From contig OZ241745.1 of the NCBI GenBank assembly GCA_965201115.1, positions 3,038,001 through 3,102,000 on the forward strand: DNA of 64,000 bases, given 5' to 3'. Positions within the stretch are counted from its first letter, which is position 1, and the number at the start of each line of letters is the position of its first letter. A program made the translations under genes and the position numbers. The notes under the pieces were generated by a model. The model made no database searches, was not told the origin of the DNA, and was given only the letters and a program-made list of their open reading frames with translations. Origin of the DNA: JANQOH01 sp965201115. Its GTDB lineage: Bacteria; Pseudomonadota; Alphaproteobacteria; UBA7887. Positions 50,870-59,858 of this stretch are shown one piece after another.

Positions 50870-53541
50870 GCGTCGTCCTCCAGCGCGGCGCGCGCGGCGG
50901 CGAGGCGCGCCACCGGCACGCGGTACGGCGAGCAGGATACATACTCCAGGCCCGCGCGGTGGAAAAACGCGATGGAGCGCGGGTCGCCGCCGTGTTCGCC
51001 GCAAACGCCGAGTTTGAGATCGGGGCGGACCGTGCGTCCGCCCTCGATGGCGATCGACACGAGTTCGCCCACGCCCGCCTCGTCGAGGGTCACGAAGGGG
51101 TCGTCCTCCAGGATGCCGAGCTCGGCGTAGCGCTCCAGGAAGCGCGCCGAATCGTCGCGGCTCGCGCCGAACGCCGTCTGCGTCAGATCGTTGGTGCCGA
51201 AACTGAAGAACTGCGCGGCGGAGGCCAGGTGTCCGGCCACGATGCAGGCGCGGGGGAGTTCGATCATGGCGCCGAACAGGTAGGGGGGCGGCGCGGCGCC
51301 TTCGCCGGAGGCCTCCCCGGCGACCTCCCTGGCCACGGCGGCGATGCGTTCGGCAAGCAGGGCGAGTTCGCGCCCGGTGGCGGCGAGCGGGATCATGATT
51401 TCCGGCGCGACCGGCGCGCCGGTCTTTTCGCCGACGGCGATGGCGGCTTCGAAGACCGCCCGCGCCTGCATTTCGTAGATTTCCGGGTAGCTGAGGCCGA
51501 GGCGGCAGCCGCGGTGGCCGAGCATGGGGTTGGTTTCCCGCAGCTGGCTTGCGCGGCGCTCGACCTCGGCGACCGGCGCGCCGGTGGCGCGGGCCATTTC
51601 GGCGAGCGCGCTGTCTCCGCGCGGCAGGAACTCGTGGAGCGGCGGGTCGAGCAGGCGGATGGTGACCGGCCGCCCGGCCATGATCCCGAACAGTTCGATG
51701 AAGTCCCGGCGCTGCATGGGCAGGATGTCGGCCAGGGCGCGGCGCCGCTCGTCTTCGGTTTCCGACATGATCGCGCGGCGAATCGCCAGGATGCGCGTCT
51801 CGTCGAAGAACATGTGCTCGGTGCGGCAGAGACCGATGCCTTCGGCTCCGAGTTCGCGTGCGGCGCGCGCGTCGGCCGGGGTTTCGGCGTTGGCGCGGAC
51901 GCGAAGCGTGCGGAACTCGTCGGCCCACTCCATGAGGCGGTCGAACTCCTCCCCGAGGTCGGGCCGGGCCATCGCCGCGGCGCCGCGCAGGAGTTCGCCG
52001 GCGGTACCGTCCACCGTGACGATATCGCCGGCGCGCAGCGTGGCGCCGCCGGCCGAGAGCGCGCCGGCGGCAAGGTCGATCCCGAGGTCGCCGGCTCCGG
52101 TAACGCAGGGCCGCCCCATCCCGCGGGCGACCACCGCGGCGTGGCTCGTCATGCCGCCGCGGGCGGTGACGATGCCGCGCGCGGCGTGCATGCCGTGGAT
52201 GTCTTCGGGGCTGGTTTCCATGCGCGCGAGGATGACGTCCTGGCCGGCGCGGGCGCGGGCCTCGGCGTCGTCGGCGGTCAGCGCCAGGCGGCCGGACGCG
52301 GCGCCGGGCGACGCGGCGAGGCCGCGCGCGATAACGTCGCGTTCGGCGCCGGGGGCCAGGGTCGGATGGAGCAGCCGTTCGAGCTCTTCAGGGTGGATGC
52401 GGCGCACGGCCTCGCGTCGGTCGATGAGCCCCTCGTTGGCCATGTCGACGGCGATGCGGAGCGCCGCCGCCGCGCTCCGCTTGCCGGCGCGGGTTTGCAG
52501 GATATGGAGCTTGCCCTGTTGCACGGTGAACTCCACGTCCTGCATGTCGCGGTAGTGGGTCTCCAGTTTTTCGAGGACCCGCGCCAGATGCGCCCATGCG
52601 CCGGGCATGAGCTCCTCGAGCGAGGGGCCGCCGCCGGCGCGCGCGGCGGCCGCGGCCGTCAGCGCGTGCGGCGTGCGGACGCCCGCCACGACGTCCTCGC
52701 CCTGTGTATTGACGAGGAACTCGCCGAACGGTTCGCGCGCGCCGGTGGAGGGGTTGCGGGTGAAGGCGACGCCGCTCGCGGAGTCGCCGCCCATATTGCC
52801 GAACGCCATCGCCTGGACGGTGACGGCGGTACCCCAATCGGAGGGGATTCCGTTGAGCTTGCGGTAGGTTTCGGCGCGGCGGTTGGTCCATGAGCGGAAC
52901 ACCGCGTCGATCGCGCCCCACAGCTGCGTGTGCGGATCGAGGGGAAACGGGGCGCCCAGGGTTTCCTCTATCTTTGCCTTGTACAGTTCCGCGACGCGGC
53001 GCCAGTCATCGGCGGCGAGGTCGGCGTCGAGGGCGAGGCCGCGGCGCTCCTTGCGGCGGTCGAGTATCTCCTCGAAGACGTCGCGGTCCACGCCGAGTAC
53101 GACCGCGCCGTACATTTGTATGAAGCGGCGGTAGGAATCGGCGGCGAAGCGCGCATCGCCGCTGCGCCGCGCGAGGCCGTCGGCGGTGGCGTCGTTGAGG
53201 CCGAGATTGAGCACGGTGTCGAGCATCCCCGGCATGGAGGCGCGCGCGCCGGAGCGCACCGAGAGCAACAGGGGGTTGCCGGGGTCGCCGAAGCGCGCGC
53301 CGGTTTCGCGCTCGACGGCGCGCAGGGCGTCCTCGGCCTGTTGCTTCGCGCCCTCGGGATACTTGCCGCCGCTTTCGTTGAACGGCGCGCAGAGTTCGGC
53401 GGAGAGGGTAAAGCCCGGCGGGACGGGCAGGCCGAGGCGGCTCATCTCGGCGAGGTTGGCGCCCTTGCCGCCGAGCACGGCGCGCATGGCGGCGGCGCCC
53501 TCGGCGCCGCCGCCGCCGAAACGGAAGACGTATTGTTTCAT
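50866..53541 (-). CDS. ppdK: Pyruvate, phosphate dikinase
   Basis: An 891-residue PPDK interconverting pyruvate, ATP and phosphate with phosphoenolpyruvate, AMP and pyrophosphate. The N-terminal ATP-grasp half begins FGGGGAEGAAAMRAVLGGKG. The swivelling phosphohistidine domain has GGMTSHAAVVARGMGRPCVTG with the catalytic His. The C-terminal TIM barrel has the metal and Cys-Gly-Glu motif (LGVCGEHGGDP). ATG 53541 was chosen because AGGA lies just upstream; an in-frame codon 15 bases earlier is weaker. Next to glyS, as in many alphaproteobacteria. Confidence 0.97.
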   Translation of the reverse strand: MKQYVFRFGGGGAEGAAAMRAVLGGKGANLAEMSRLGLPVPPGFTLSAELCAPFNESGGKYPEGAKQQAEDALRAVERETGARFGDPGNPLLLSVRSGARASMPGMLDTVLNLGLNDATADGLARRSGDARFAADSYRRFIQMYGAVVLGVDRDVFEEILDRRKERRGLALDADLAADDWRRVAELYKAKIEETLGAPFPLDPHTQLWGAIDAVFRSWTNRRAETYRKLNGIPSDWGTAVTVQAMAFGNMGGDSASGVAFTRNPSTGAREPFGEFLVNTQGEDVVAGVRTPHALTAAAAARAGGGPSLEELMPGAWAHLARVLEKLETHYRDMQDVEFTVQQGKLHILQTRAGKRSAAAALRIAVDMANEGLIDRREAVRRIHPEELERLLHPTLAPGAERDVIARGLAASPGAASGRLALTADDAEARARAGQDVILARMETSPEDIHGMHAARGIVTARGGMTSHAAVVARGMGRPCVTGAGDLGIDLAAGALSAGGATLRAGDIVTVDGTAGELLRGAAAMARPDLGEEFDRLMEWADEFRTLRVRANAETPADARAARELGAEGIGLCRTEHMFFDETRILAIRRAIMSETEDERRRALADILPMQRRDFIELFGIMAGRPVTIRLLDPPLHEFLPRGDSALAEMARATGAPVAEVERRASQLRETNPMLGHRGCRLGLSYPEIYEMQARAVFEAAIAVGEKTGAPVAPEIMIPLAATGRELALLAERIAAVAREVAGEASGEGAAPPPYLFGAMIELPRACIVAGHLASAAQFFSFGTNDLTQTAFGASRDDSARFLERYAELGILEDDPFVTLDEAGVGELVSIAIEGGRTVRPDLKLGVCGEHGGDPRSIAFFHRAGLEYVSCSPYRVPVARLAAARAALEDDA

Positions 53542-53653
53542 GGTCCTCGTAGCCAATGGTTGTCGATGTCGTCTCGTTTGCCGGGAGCGCCGGCGCGACC
53601 CACGTTACGGACGATTTGCGAAACGAGCCTCCCCCGAAGCAATCCCGGAGCGG

Positions 53654-55747
53654 TCAGGCGCGCGGCGCGCCTTCGATTTTCGAGAAATCGGCGACCGCCG
53701 AAAGCGCCTCGCGAATGCGCGCCAGCAGGCGCAGACGGTTGGCGCGCAGGCGCGCGTCGGGCGCGTTCACGGTCACCTTGTCGAAGAAGCGATCGACGGG
53801 GCCGCGCAACGCCGCGAGGGCGCGCATGGCGTCGTCGAAGCGTTCGTCCGAAAGGGCGTCGGCGATTTCACGCGCGGCGCGGTCGAGGCCGCCGGCGAGG
53901 GCGATTTCGGCGGGTTCGGCGAGCGCCTCCGCGTCCACCGCGCCGCGGTGCGCGGCGCCGTCTCTTTTTTCTTCCAGGCGCACGATGTTCGCGGCGCGGC
54001 GGAACGCGGCCAGCAGATCGGCGCCGTCCGCCGTGGCCAAAAACGCCGCGAGCGAGTCGGCGCGGCGGCGCAGCCGCACGAGATCGTCGTCGTCGGCGAC
54101 GGCGAACACGGCGCCGGCCACATCGTGGCGCAACCCGCGGTCGCGCATGTGGATGCGCAGGCGCTCCTCGACGAAGGCGAGCACGGCGGCCGCCGCGTCC
54201 GGCGGCGACTCCGCGCCGTGGCCGGCGGCGGCGGTCTCGGCGAGCGCGCGCAAGGGCAGCCGCAGGCCGCGCTCCATGATTATGCGGATCGTCCCCAGCG
54301 CGGCGCGGCGCAGGGCGAACGGATCCCTTGAGCCCGTCGGGCGCTCGCCGATCATGAAGAAGCCGGCGAGCGTGTCGAGGCGGTCGGCGAGGGCGAGGGC
54401 GGCGGAAAGCGGCGCCTCGGGGCACGCCCCGCCGGCGCCGGCGGGGGCGTAATGACCGGCGATCGCATCCGCGACTTCCGGCGCCTCGCCGTCGTGGAGC
54501 GCATAATAGCGGCCCATGACGCCTTGCAGCTCGGGGAACTCGATAACCGTTCGTGTTACGAGATCGGCCTTGCAGAGGCGCGCGGCGCGCGCGGCGGCAT
54601 CGGGCGCGGCGCCGGGAACGCGGCGGGCGATGGCGGGCGCCAGCGCCTCCAGCCGCCGCCGCTTGTCGCCGACGCTGCCCAGGCGGGCATGGAACACCAC
54701 ATCGTCGAGGCGCGGCGCGCGGCTTTCCAGCGTCTCCTCGCGGTCGCGGTCCCAAAAGAAGCGGGCGTCGTGCAGGCGGGCGCGGAGCACGCGCTCGTTG
54801 CCGGCGCGGACGGCCGCGCCGCCATCGGGCGCCTCGATATTGGCGACGACGATAAAGCGGTCGGCGGGCGCGCCGTTTCGGCGGTAGAGCGGGAAGTACT
54901 TCTGATGTGTCTTCATGGCGGTGGCGAGCACTTCCGGCGGCAGGGCCATGAAGGCGGCGTCGATGGCGCCGATGAGGGGAACGGGCCATTCGACGAGGCC
55001 GGCGGCTTCCTTGAGCAGCGCGGGGTCGGGCCGGAACTCGAGGCCGGCCTCAGCCGCCAGCGCGCGCGCGCCGGCGGCGATGCGCCGCGCGCGCTCGGCG
55101 CCGTCGCAAACGACATACGCCGCCTCGAGTTTCGCGCGGTAATCGGCGAAGGAGGAGACGGCGATGGGGGCGGGGGCCATCCAGCGGTGGCCGGCCGCGG
55201 CGCCGGAGAAGGAGATTCGAGCGGCGCCATCGCCGAGGGGCAGCGCGCCGGGGATGACGGCGCCGTCGAACAGGCACAGCACGCCGCGGAGCGGCCGCAC
55301 CCAGCGGAGGCGCCCGGCGCCCCAGCGCATGGATTTGGGCCAGGGCATGGCCTCGGCGACGGCGCGCACGGCCTCGGGCAGCAGCGCGGCCGCGGGCGCG
55401 CCCTTGCGTTCGGTTACGGCGAACCAAAACGCGCCCTTCGGCGTTTCGCGCCGTTCGCAACGGTCCAGCGATTCGAGCCCGGCCGAGCGGAGAAAGCCCC
55501 GGATGGCGCGGTCCGGCGCCCCGACGCGCGGGCCGCGGCGCTCTTCGCGCGTATCGGGCCGGCGGCGCGGAACGCCGGTCGCGACCGCGGCGAGGCGGCG
55601 CGGCCCGGCAAAGGCCTCGACGTTTTCGGCGGCAAGGCCGCGGCGCGCGAGCTCGGCGCCGAGCGCGCGCGCAAGATCGGCCGCCGCGCCGCGTTGCATA
55701 CGCGCGGGAATTTCCTCGGAGAAAAACTCCAGAAGGAGCTCAGCCAC
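53654..55747 (-). CDS. glyS: Glycyl-tRNA synthetase beta subunit
   Basis: A 697-residue beta subunit: MAELLLEFFSEEIPARM at the N-terminus, the HD-like central region (PLIGAIDAAFMALPPEVLAT, MKTHQKYFPLY) and the C-terminal anticodon-binding part (FDDAMRALAALRGPVDRFFD, VMV-type motif as VTVNAPDARLRANRL). Works with GlyQ as an alpha2-beta2 enzyme. Overlaps glyQ by 8 bp. Confidence 0.97.
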   Translation of the reverse strand: MAELLLEFFSEEIPARMQRGAAADLARALGAELARRGLAAENVEAFAGPRRLAAVATGVPRRRPDTREERRGPRVGAPDRAIRGFLRSAGLESLDRCERRETPKGAFWFAVTERKGAPAAALLPEAVRAVAEAMPWPKSMRWGAGRLRWVRPLRGVLCLFDGAVIPGALPLGDGAARISFSGAAAGHRWMAPAPIAVSSFADYRAKLEAAYVVCDGAERARRIAAGARALAAEAGLEFRPDPALLKEAAGLVEWPVPLIGAIDAAFMALPPEVLATAMKTHQKYFPLYRRNGAPADRFIVVANIEAPDGGAAVRAGNERVLRARLHDARFFWDRDREETLESRAPRLDDVVFHARLGSVGDKRRRLEALAPAIARRVPGAAPDAAARAARLCKADLVTRTVIEFPELQGVMGRYYALHDGEAPEVADAIAGHYAPAGAGGACPEAPLSAALALADRLDTLAGFFMIGERPTGSRDPFALRRAALGTIRIIMERGLRLPLRALAETAAAGHGAESPPDAAAAVLAFVEERLRIHMRDRGLRHDVAGAVFAVADDDDLVRLRRRADSLAAFLATADGADLLAAFRRAANIVRLEEKRDGAAHRGAVDAEALAEPAEIALAGGLDRAAREIADALSDERFDDAMRALAALRGPVDRFFDKVTVNAPDARLRANRLRLLARIREALSAVADFSKIEGAPRA

Positions 55748-56633
55748 CGCCGGTCTCCGCTTCGAGCCAGCTTTCGCAACAGGAGCGGGCCAGGGCGCGC
55801 ACGCGCGCGATATGGGCGGCGCGTTCGGCGACGCCGATGACGCCGCGCGCGTCGAGCATGTTGAACAGATGGCTCGCGGCTATGCACTGGTCGTAGGCGG
55901 GCAGGGGCAGTTTCGCCTCCAGCAGGCGGGCGCATTCCGCCTCCGCGTCGGCGAAATGGCGGAACAGGACGCCCGTGTCGGCGACGGCGAAATTCCACCG
56001 CGAATACTGGCGCTCGTTTTCAAGGAAGACATCGCCGTAGCGGACCCCGGCGCCGTTCCAGCTCAGATCGAAGACGTTCTCCACGCCTTGTACGTACATG
56101 GCGAGGCGCTCGAGGCCGTAGGTGAGCTCGCCCGATACGGGGGCGCAATCGATGCCGCCGACCTGCTGGAAATAGGTAAATTGGGAGACTTCCATGCCGT
56201 CGCACCACACTTCCCAGCCGAGGCCCCAGGCGCCGAGGGTCGGGCTCTCCCAATCGTCCTCGACGAAGCGGATATCGTGCAGGGCGGCGTCGATGCCGAG
56301 CGCGGCGAGGCTGGCCAGATAGAGCTCCTGGATGTCGTCGGGCGAGGGTTTCAGGATCGTCTGGAACTGGTAGTAGTGCTGGAGGCGGTTGGGGTTTTCG
56401 CCGTAGCGGCCGTCGGCGGGGCGGCGCGACGGCTGTACATAGGCGGCGCGCCAGGGTTTCGGCCCCAGGCTGCGCAGGAGCGTGGCGGGGTGGAACGTGC
56501 CGGCGCCGACGGGCATGTCGTAGGGTTGCAGCACGACGCAGCCGCGCCCGGCCCAAAAGCGCTGGAGGGCGAGTATCAGGCTCTGGAAATCGGCGGCGGG
56601 GCGGTCCGCGCCGGGGAGCGGCGCGGCGCTCAT
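55740..56633 (-). CDS. glyQ: Glycyl-tRNA synthetase alpha subunit
   Basis: The catalytic alpha subunit, 297 residues: FQSLILALQRFWAGRGCVV, QPYDMPVGAGTFHPATLL, YVQPSRRPADGRYGENPNRL, and the WEVWCDGMEVSQFTYFQQVG block. Class II aminoacylation of tRNA-Gly. The ATG at 56633 overlaps the preceding zinc-ribbon gene (ATGA). Confidence 0.98.
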   Translation of the reverse strand: MSAAPLPGADRPAADFQSLILALQRFWAGRGCVVLQPYDMPVGAGTFHPATLLRSLGPKPWRAAYVQPSRRPADGRYGENPNRLQHYYQFQTILKPSPDDIQELYLASLAALGIDAALHDIRFVEDDWESPTLGAWGLGWEVWCDGMEVSQFTYFQQVGGIDCAPVSGELTYGLERLAMYVQGVENVFDLSWNGAGVRYGDVFLENERQYSRWNFAVADTGVLFRHFADAEAECARLLEAKLPLPAYDQCIAASHLFNMLDARGVIGVAERAAHIARVRALARSCCESWLEAETGGG

Positions 56634-56899
56634 CCGGGGTAGGGGCAATCGGCGCGGCCGCACGACCGCGCGCCCCGCGCCGCCACGTAGGTTCCGCACA
56701 GGGCGCAGGCGACCATGTCCTCGGCCTCCGGCGGCGGCGCCGTCTCGCGGCGGCGGCGCCGCCGCCGCGCCGGGGCGCGTTCGGCGCCGTCGGCGTTTTC
56801 GCGCCGCTCCTGCCAGCGCGAGAGCATCTTGAAGCCGTACCACACGGCCGCGATCACGAGGATCGTGAACAGCAGTTTGGGCAGGCTGAAACCGAACAT
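56630..56899 (-). CDS. Short membrane protein with zinc-ribbon-like C-terminus
   Basis: An 89-residue protein: an N-terminal transmembrane helix (LLFTILVIAAVWYGFKML), a basic linker with a run of Arg, and a C-terminal MVACALCGTYVAARGARSCG motif followed by another Cys, suggesting a metal-binding ribbon. It resembles the PP0621 type of short membrane/ribbon proteins that sit in housekeeping operons. First gene of the glyQ-glyS-ppdK string. Confidence 0.75.
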   Translation of the reverse strand: MFGFSLPKLLFTILVIAAVWYGFKMLSRWQERRENADGAERAPARRRRRRRETAPPPEAEDMVACALCGTYVAARGARSCGRADCPYPG

Positions 56900-57083
56900 G
56901 GCGGTGTCCGTTTGCGGCGCGGCGCTTCCATATAGCCCATCGCCGCCGCGCGTTCCAGCGTCTTGTGCGCGCGGGCGGGGCAGTCGCTTTCCGGCCCGCG
57001 CCGCGGGTTGCGCGGGGCGCCGCGGCGGGGCCAGTATGGGCCGGCCGCGGCGAGAGCGGCGATGGGGCGGGATGGAGGCGAAC

Positions 57084-58136
57084 ATGAAAGGCGTGGTGTT
57101 TCCCGGCGACCGCAGGATCGAGACGATGACGTTCGACGATCCGACTCCGGGGCCGGGCGAGGCGGTGCTGGAGATGAAGGCGTCGGGCATGTGCGGCAGC
57201 GACCTGAAGTTCTACCGCGCGTCGGCGGAAAGCGGCGGCCCCGCGGCGCTCGGCCTGGGCGAACTCGACGGGCCGGTGATCGCCGGGCACGAACCCTGCG
57301 GCGTCGTCGCGGCGCTCGGTCCCGGCGGCGCCGGCGCGGCCGTCGCGATCGGCGACCGGGTCATGGTGCATCACTACAAGGGCTGCGGACACTGCGAGCA
57401 TTGCGGAACCGGCTGGACGCAAATGTGCGGCGGCAAGCGCGTGGTCTATGGCGCCACGGGGCACGGCGGACACGCGCCCTACATGCTGGCGCCCGTCGCC
57501 GCGCTGGTGCCGCTCCCCGAATCGCTCTCGTTCGAGACCGGCGCGGCCATCGGCTGCGGGACAGGCACGGCGTTCGGCGCGCTGAGCCGGCTCGGCCTGT
57601 CGGGGCGCGACACGATAGCGATTTTCGGCCAGGGGCCGGTGGGGTTGAGCGCGACGCAGCTGGCGGCGGCGATGGGCGCGCGCGTGTTCGCCGTCGATAT
57701 TTCGCCCGAGCGCCGCAAGCTCGCCGAAAGCATGGGCGCGTTCGCTGTCATCGATCCCGCCGGGGAGGACCCGGCGGAGATATTGCGCGAATTCACCGGC
57801 GGCGGCGGAGTCGATCTCGCGCTCGACTGCTCCGGCGCCGCGGCGGCGCGCGGCGCCGCCGTGCGCGCCGCGCGCGTCTGGGGCAGGGTCTGCTTCGTGG
57901 GCGAGGGCGGCGAGGTCACGCTCGATGTAAGCCGCGACGTGCTGCGCAAGCAGCTCACGATTATCGGTTCGTGGACCTTCAGCCGCTTCGGGCAGGCCGA
58001 ATGCGCGCGCTTCGTAGCCGAACGCGCGATCGACGTCGACGCGCTGTTCAGCCACCGCTACCGCCTCGACCAGGCCGCGGAGGCCTACCGGCTGTTCGAC
58101 ACGCAAACGACGGGCAAGGGCGTATTCCTGATGTAG
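57084..58136 (+). CDS. Zinc-dependent alcohol dehydrogenase family protein
   Basis: A 350-residue zinc MDR enzyme: the catalytic zinc site (MCGSDLKFY, GHEPCGVV), the structural zinc Cys cluster (CGHCEHCGTGWTQMC) and the Rossmann motif (IFGQGPVGLSATQLA). It is close in pattern to L-threonine/sorbitol-type dehydrogenases, but the substrate is unknown. GGATGGAGG precedes ATG 57084; an in-frame ATG at 57072 is possible. Confidence 0.92.
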   Translation: MKGVVFPGDRRIETMTFDDPTPGPGEAVLEMKASGMCGSDLKFYRASAESGGPAALGLGELDGPVIAGHEPCGVVAALGPGGAGAAVAIGDRVMVHHYKGCGHCEHCGTGWTQMCGGKRVVYGATGHGGHAPYMLAPVAALVPLPESLSFETGAAIGCGTGTAFGALSRLGLSGRDTIAIFGQGPVGLSATQLAAAMGARVFAVDISPERRKLAESMGAFAVIDPAGEDPAEILREFTGGGGVDLALDCSGAAAARGAAVRAARVWGRVCFVGEGGEVTLDVSRDVLRKQLTIIGSWTFSRFGQAECARFVAERAIDVDALFSHRYRLDQAAEAYRLFDTQTTGKGVFLM

Positions 58137-58231
58137 CGTCGGCGCGGGCGGGCCGCTTGCGCCCCGGGGAGAGCGGGGGAGCATGACATGAACGGAAACC
58201 GCGAATCGCCGAACAGGAGGAGACCGGATCG

Positions 58232-59020
58232 ATGGCCCCCGAATTCGCGGAGGCAGACGCGCGCGGCCTGACCGGGCATGTCGATGTTCCGTTGCGGCGG
58301 CTTGTGTCGTTCCATGCGCGGTATGCGCCGGAGATCGTTGCGTTGCGGCGCGCCATCGCCGGCGGCGATACGAGCCCCGCGCCGTATCGGGCAATGGTTT
58401 CGGCGCGCCGCCTGTCGGCCGCGCGGTCGCTTCCCGCCGCGCCGGGAACGATTGGCGGCATGTTCGAGATATTCCCGGGCATGAGCGGGATCGACGGCGG
58501 CGGCTTGGCGCCGGGCGCGATTCCGGTTGTCACCGCCGCGGAAGGATACAACGGCTGTAGCGGCTGGTTCGAGGTCCCGCGCCCGATCGACGCGCCCTTC
58601 GTAACCGTCGCGCGGAGCGGCGCCGGGGGAGAAGTGTCCATACAGATGGAGCCGTGCGCGGTCGGCGGCGATTGCCTGGTCTTGGCGCCGAGACCCGGGG
58701 CGGCATGGGACATGACGGACCTGGCGCTTGCGGCGGCGTGCATACGGTCGGCGCCGCCGCGCGGCGCCTGCGGCGGCCCCCCGGCAGCGTCGCAGCTTGC
58801 CGCCGTACCGATCGAAAGCGGGGGCGGCATTCGCGAATGGATCGACGAGAGGCTCGGCGATGTCGAGGACGCAATCGACTCGATATTGGCGCCGTATTGT
58901 TCCGGGGACGAACGCGACGCCATTATAGCGCGCCGGGCCCTTGCCGAGATCGACCGGAATCCGGAGGCGTCGGTCCGGGGAAAGGAGCTTGAGGCGCGCT
59001 TGGCCGAGCTTCTCGCGTAA
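58232..59020 (+). CDS. Protein with type I restriction specificity-like domain and antitoxin-like C-terminus
   Basis: A 262-residue protein preceding a RelE toxin gene with a TAATG overlap. The middle (about residues 70-155) has the layout of a type I restriction target-recognition domain: GMFEIFPGMSG, PGAIPVVTAAEGYNGCSGWF, VTVARSGAGGEVSIQ, GDCLVLAPRPG. The C-terminal segment (DAIIARRALAEIDRNPEASV, then RGKELEARLAELLA) looks like the end of addiction-module antitoxins that bind RelE/ParE toxins. A strong ribosome site (CAGGAGGAGACC) precedes the ATG. I infer a DNA-binding antitoxin; this combination is not one I recognise. Confidence 0.65.
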   Translation: MAPEFAEADARGLTGHVDVPLRRLVSFHARYAPEIVALRRAIAGGDTSPAPYRAMVSARRLSAARSLPAAPGTIGGMFEIFPGMSGIDGGGLAPGAIPVVTAAEGYNGCSGWFEVPRPIDAPFVTVARSGAGGEVSIQMEPCAVGGDCLVLAPRPGAAWDMTDLALAAACIRSAPPRGACGGPPAASQLAAVPIESGGGIREWIDERLGDVEDAIDSILAPYCSGDERDAIIARRALAEIDRNPEASVRGKELEARLAELLA

Positions 59021-59283
59021 TGCCGGAATCGTCAGGCATCGCATACAGCCGCCGCGCGCTCGCATATCTCCATACGCTACAGCCCGACCGGCGCCGGCTG
59101 ATCGTCGGGAAGATTCGGAATCTGACGGAGAACCCGCGCCCGCCCGGCGCCGCGCTCGTCAGAGGCGGCAAGGACGAGCGTGTTTTTCGTATCCGTTCGG
59201 GCGCCTACCGAATCCTCTACGCCTTGCGCGGCGCGGAAATTTTCGTTGTGCGTATCGGGCATCGAAAGGACGTTTACGAGTGA
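59020..59283 (+). CDS. RelE/ParE-family toxin
   Basis: An 87-residue toxin of the RelE superfamily: SRRALAYLHTLQPDRRRLIV, the NPRPPGAALVRGG segment, the strand ERVFRIRSGAYRILYAL and the end VVRIGHRKDVYE, which matches the classical RxGxYR and HRxxVY patterns. It most likely cleaves mRNA on ribosomes (RelE) or inhibits gyrase (ParE). Its start shares two bases with the upstream stop (TAATG), so the pair is co-translated. Confidence 0.92.
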   Translation: MPESSGIAYSRRALAYLHTLQPDRRRLIVGKIRNLTENPRPPGAALVRGGKDERVFRIRSGAYRILYALRGAEIFVVRIGHRKDVYE

Positions 59284-59325
59284 GCGCCCGTTCGGCCGCG
59301 CCTTGGTTTCTGTAGTGGAATGCAT

Positions 59326-59634
59326 GACCCCGCCGAAGGCGGGGCCCGGGACCGCGGGCGTCCCGCCCGCGCGTCTCGACGCCGGGGGACTGGGGAGGGG
59401 CGGGGCGGTCGCGCTTCCCCGTCGGCGCCGCGTCTGCCGCGAACGTGCGGGCGAGACGCCCGCGCACCCAGGCCCCGCCTTCGGCGGGGTTGGCGTGTGC
59501 GTCTCGCACGCGCGTCTCGATGCCGCGGGCGGTGGGGAGTGGGGGGCGGCGGGCGCGCTTTCCCGCCGGCGCCGCGCGTGGCGCAAACGTGCGGGCAGGA
59601 TGCCCGCGGTCCCGGGCCCCGCCTTCGGCGGGGT
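59326..59634. repeat. Two tandem REPIN-like pairs
   Basis: The first pair (about 59326-59489) has clean arms and terminal hairpins (CCCCGCCGAAGGCGGGG and GGCCCCGCCTTCGGCGGGG). The second (59490-59634) has a decayed left arm and a good right arm (GTGCGGGCAGGATGCCCGCG), ending in the same hairpin. They lie between the toxin gene and the OLD-like gene. The rest of the 575-bp gap (59635-59858) holds nothing recognised. Confidence 0.78.
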
Positions 59635-59858
59635 TGCGCGCGGCCCGCCCTCAGCCGCGTTCGGCGGCGGCGCGGAGGCGGGCGGCGAAACGGCCCCGCG
59701 GGCGGTCATGGGAACATTACAGAAATAAATCGGCGCGCCATCCACCGCCCGGCGTCGGCGCGATTCGACCGGCCGCATATGCTATAGACGGCTTTCGACG
59801 GCGACGGTTCGCGGCAACCGCGCCCCCGAAGGAGCCGCGCCGAAACACGCGGACCGCC

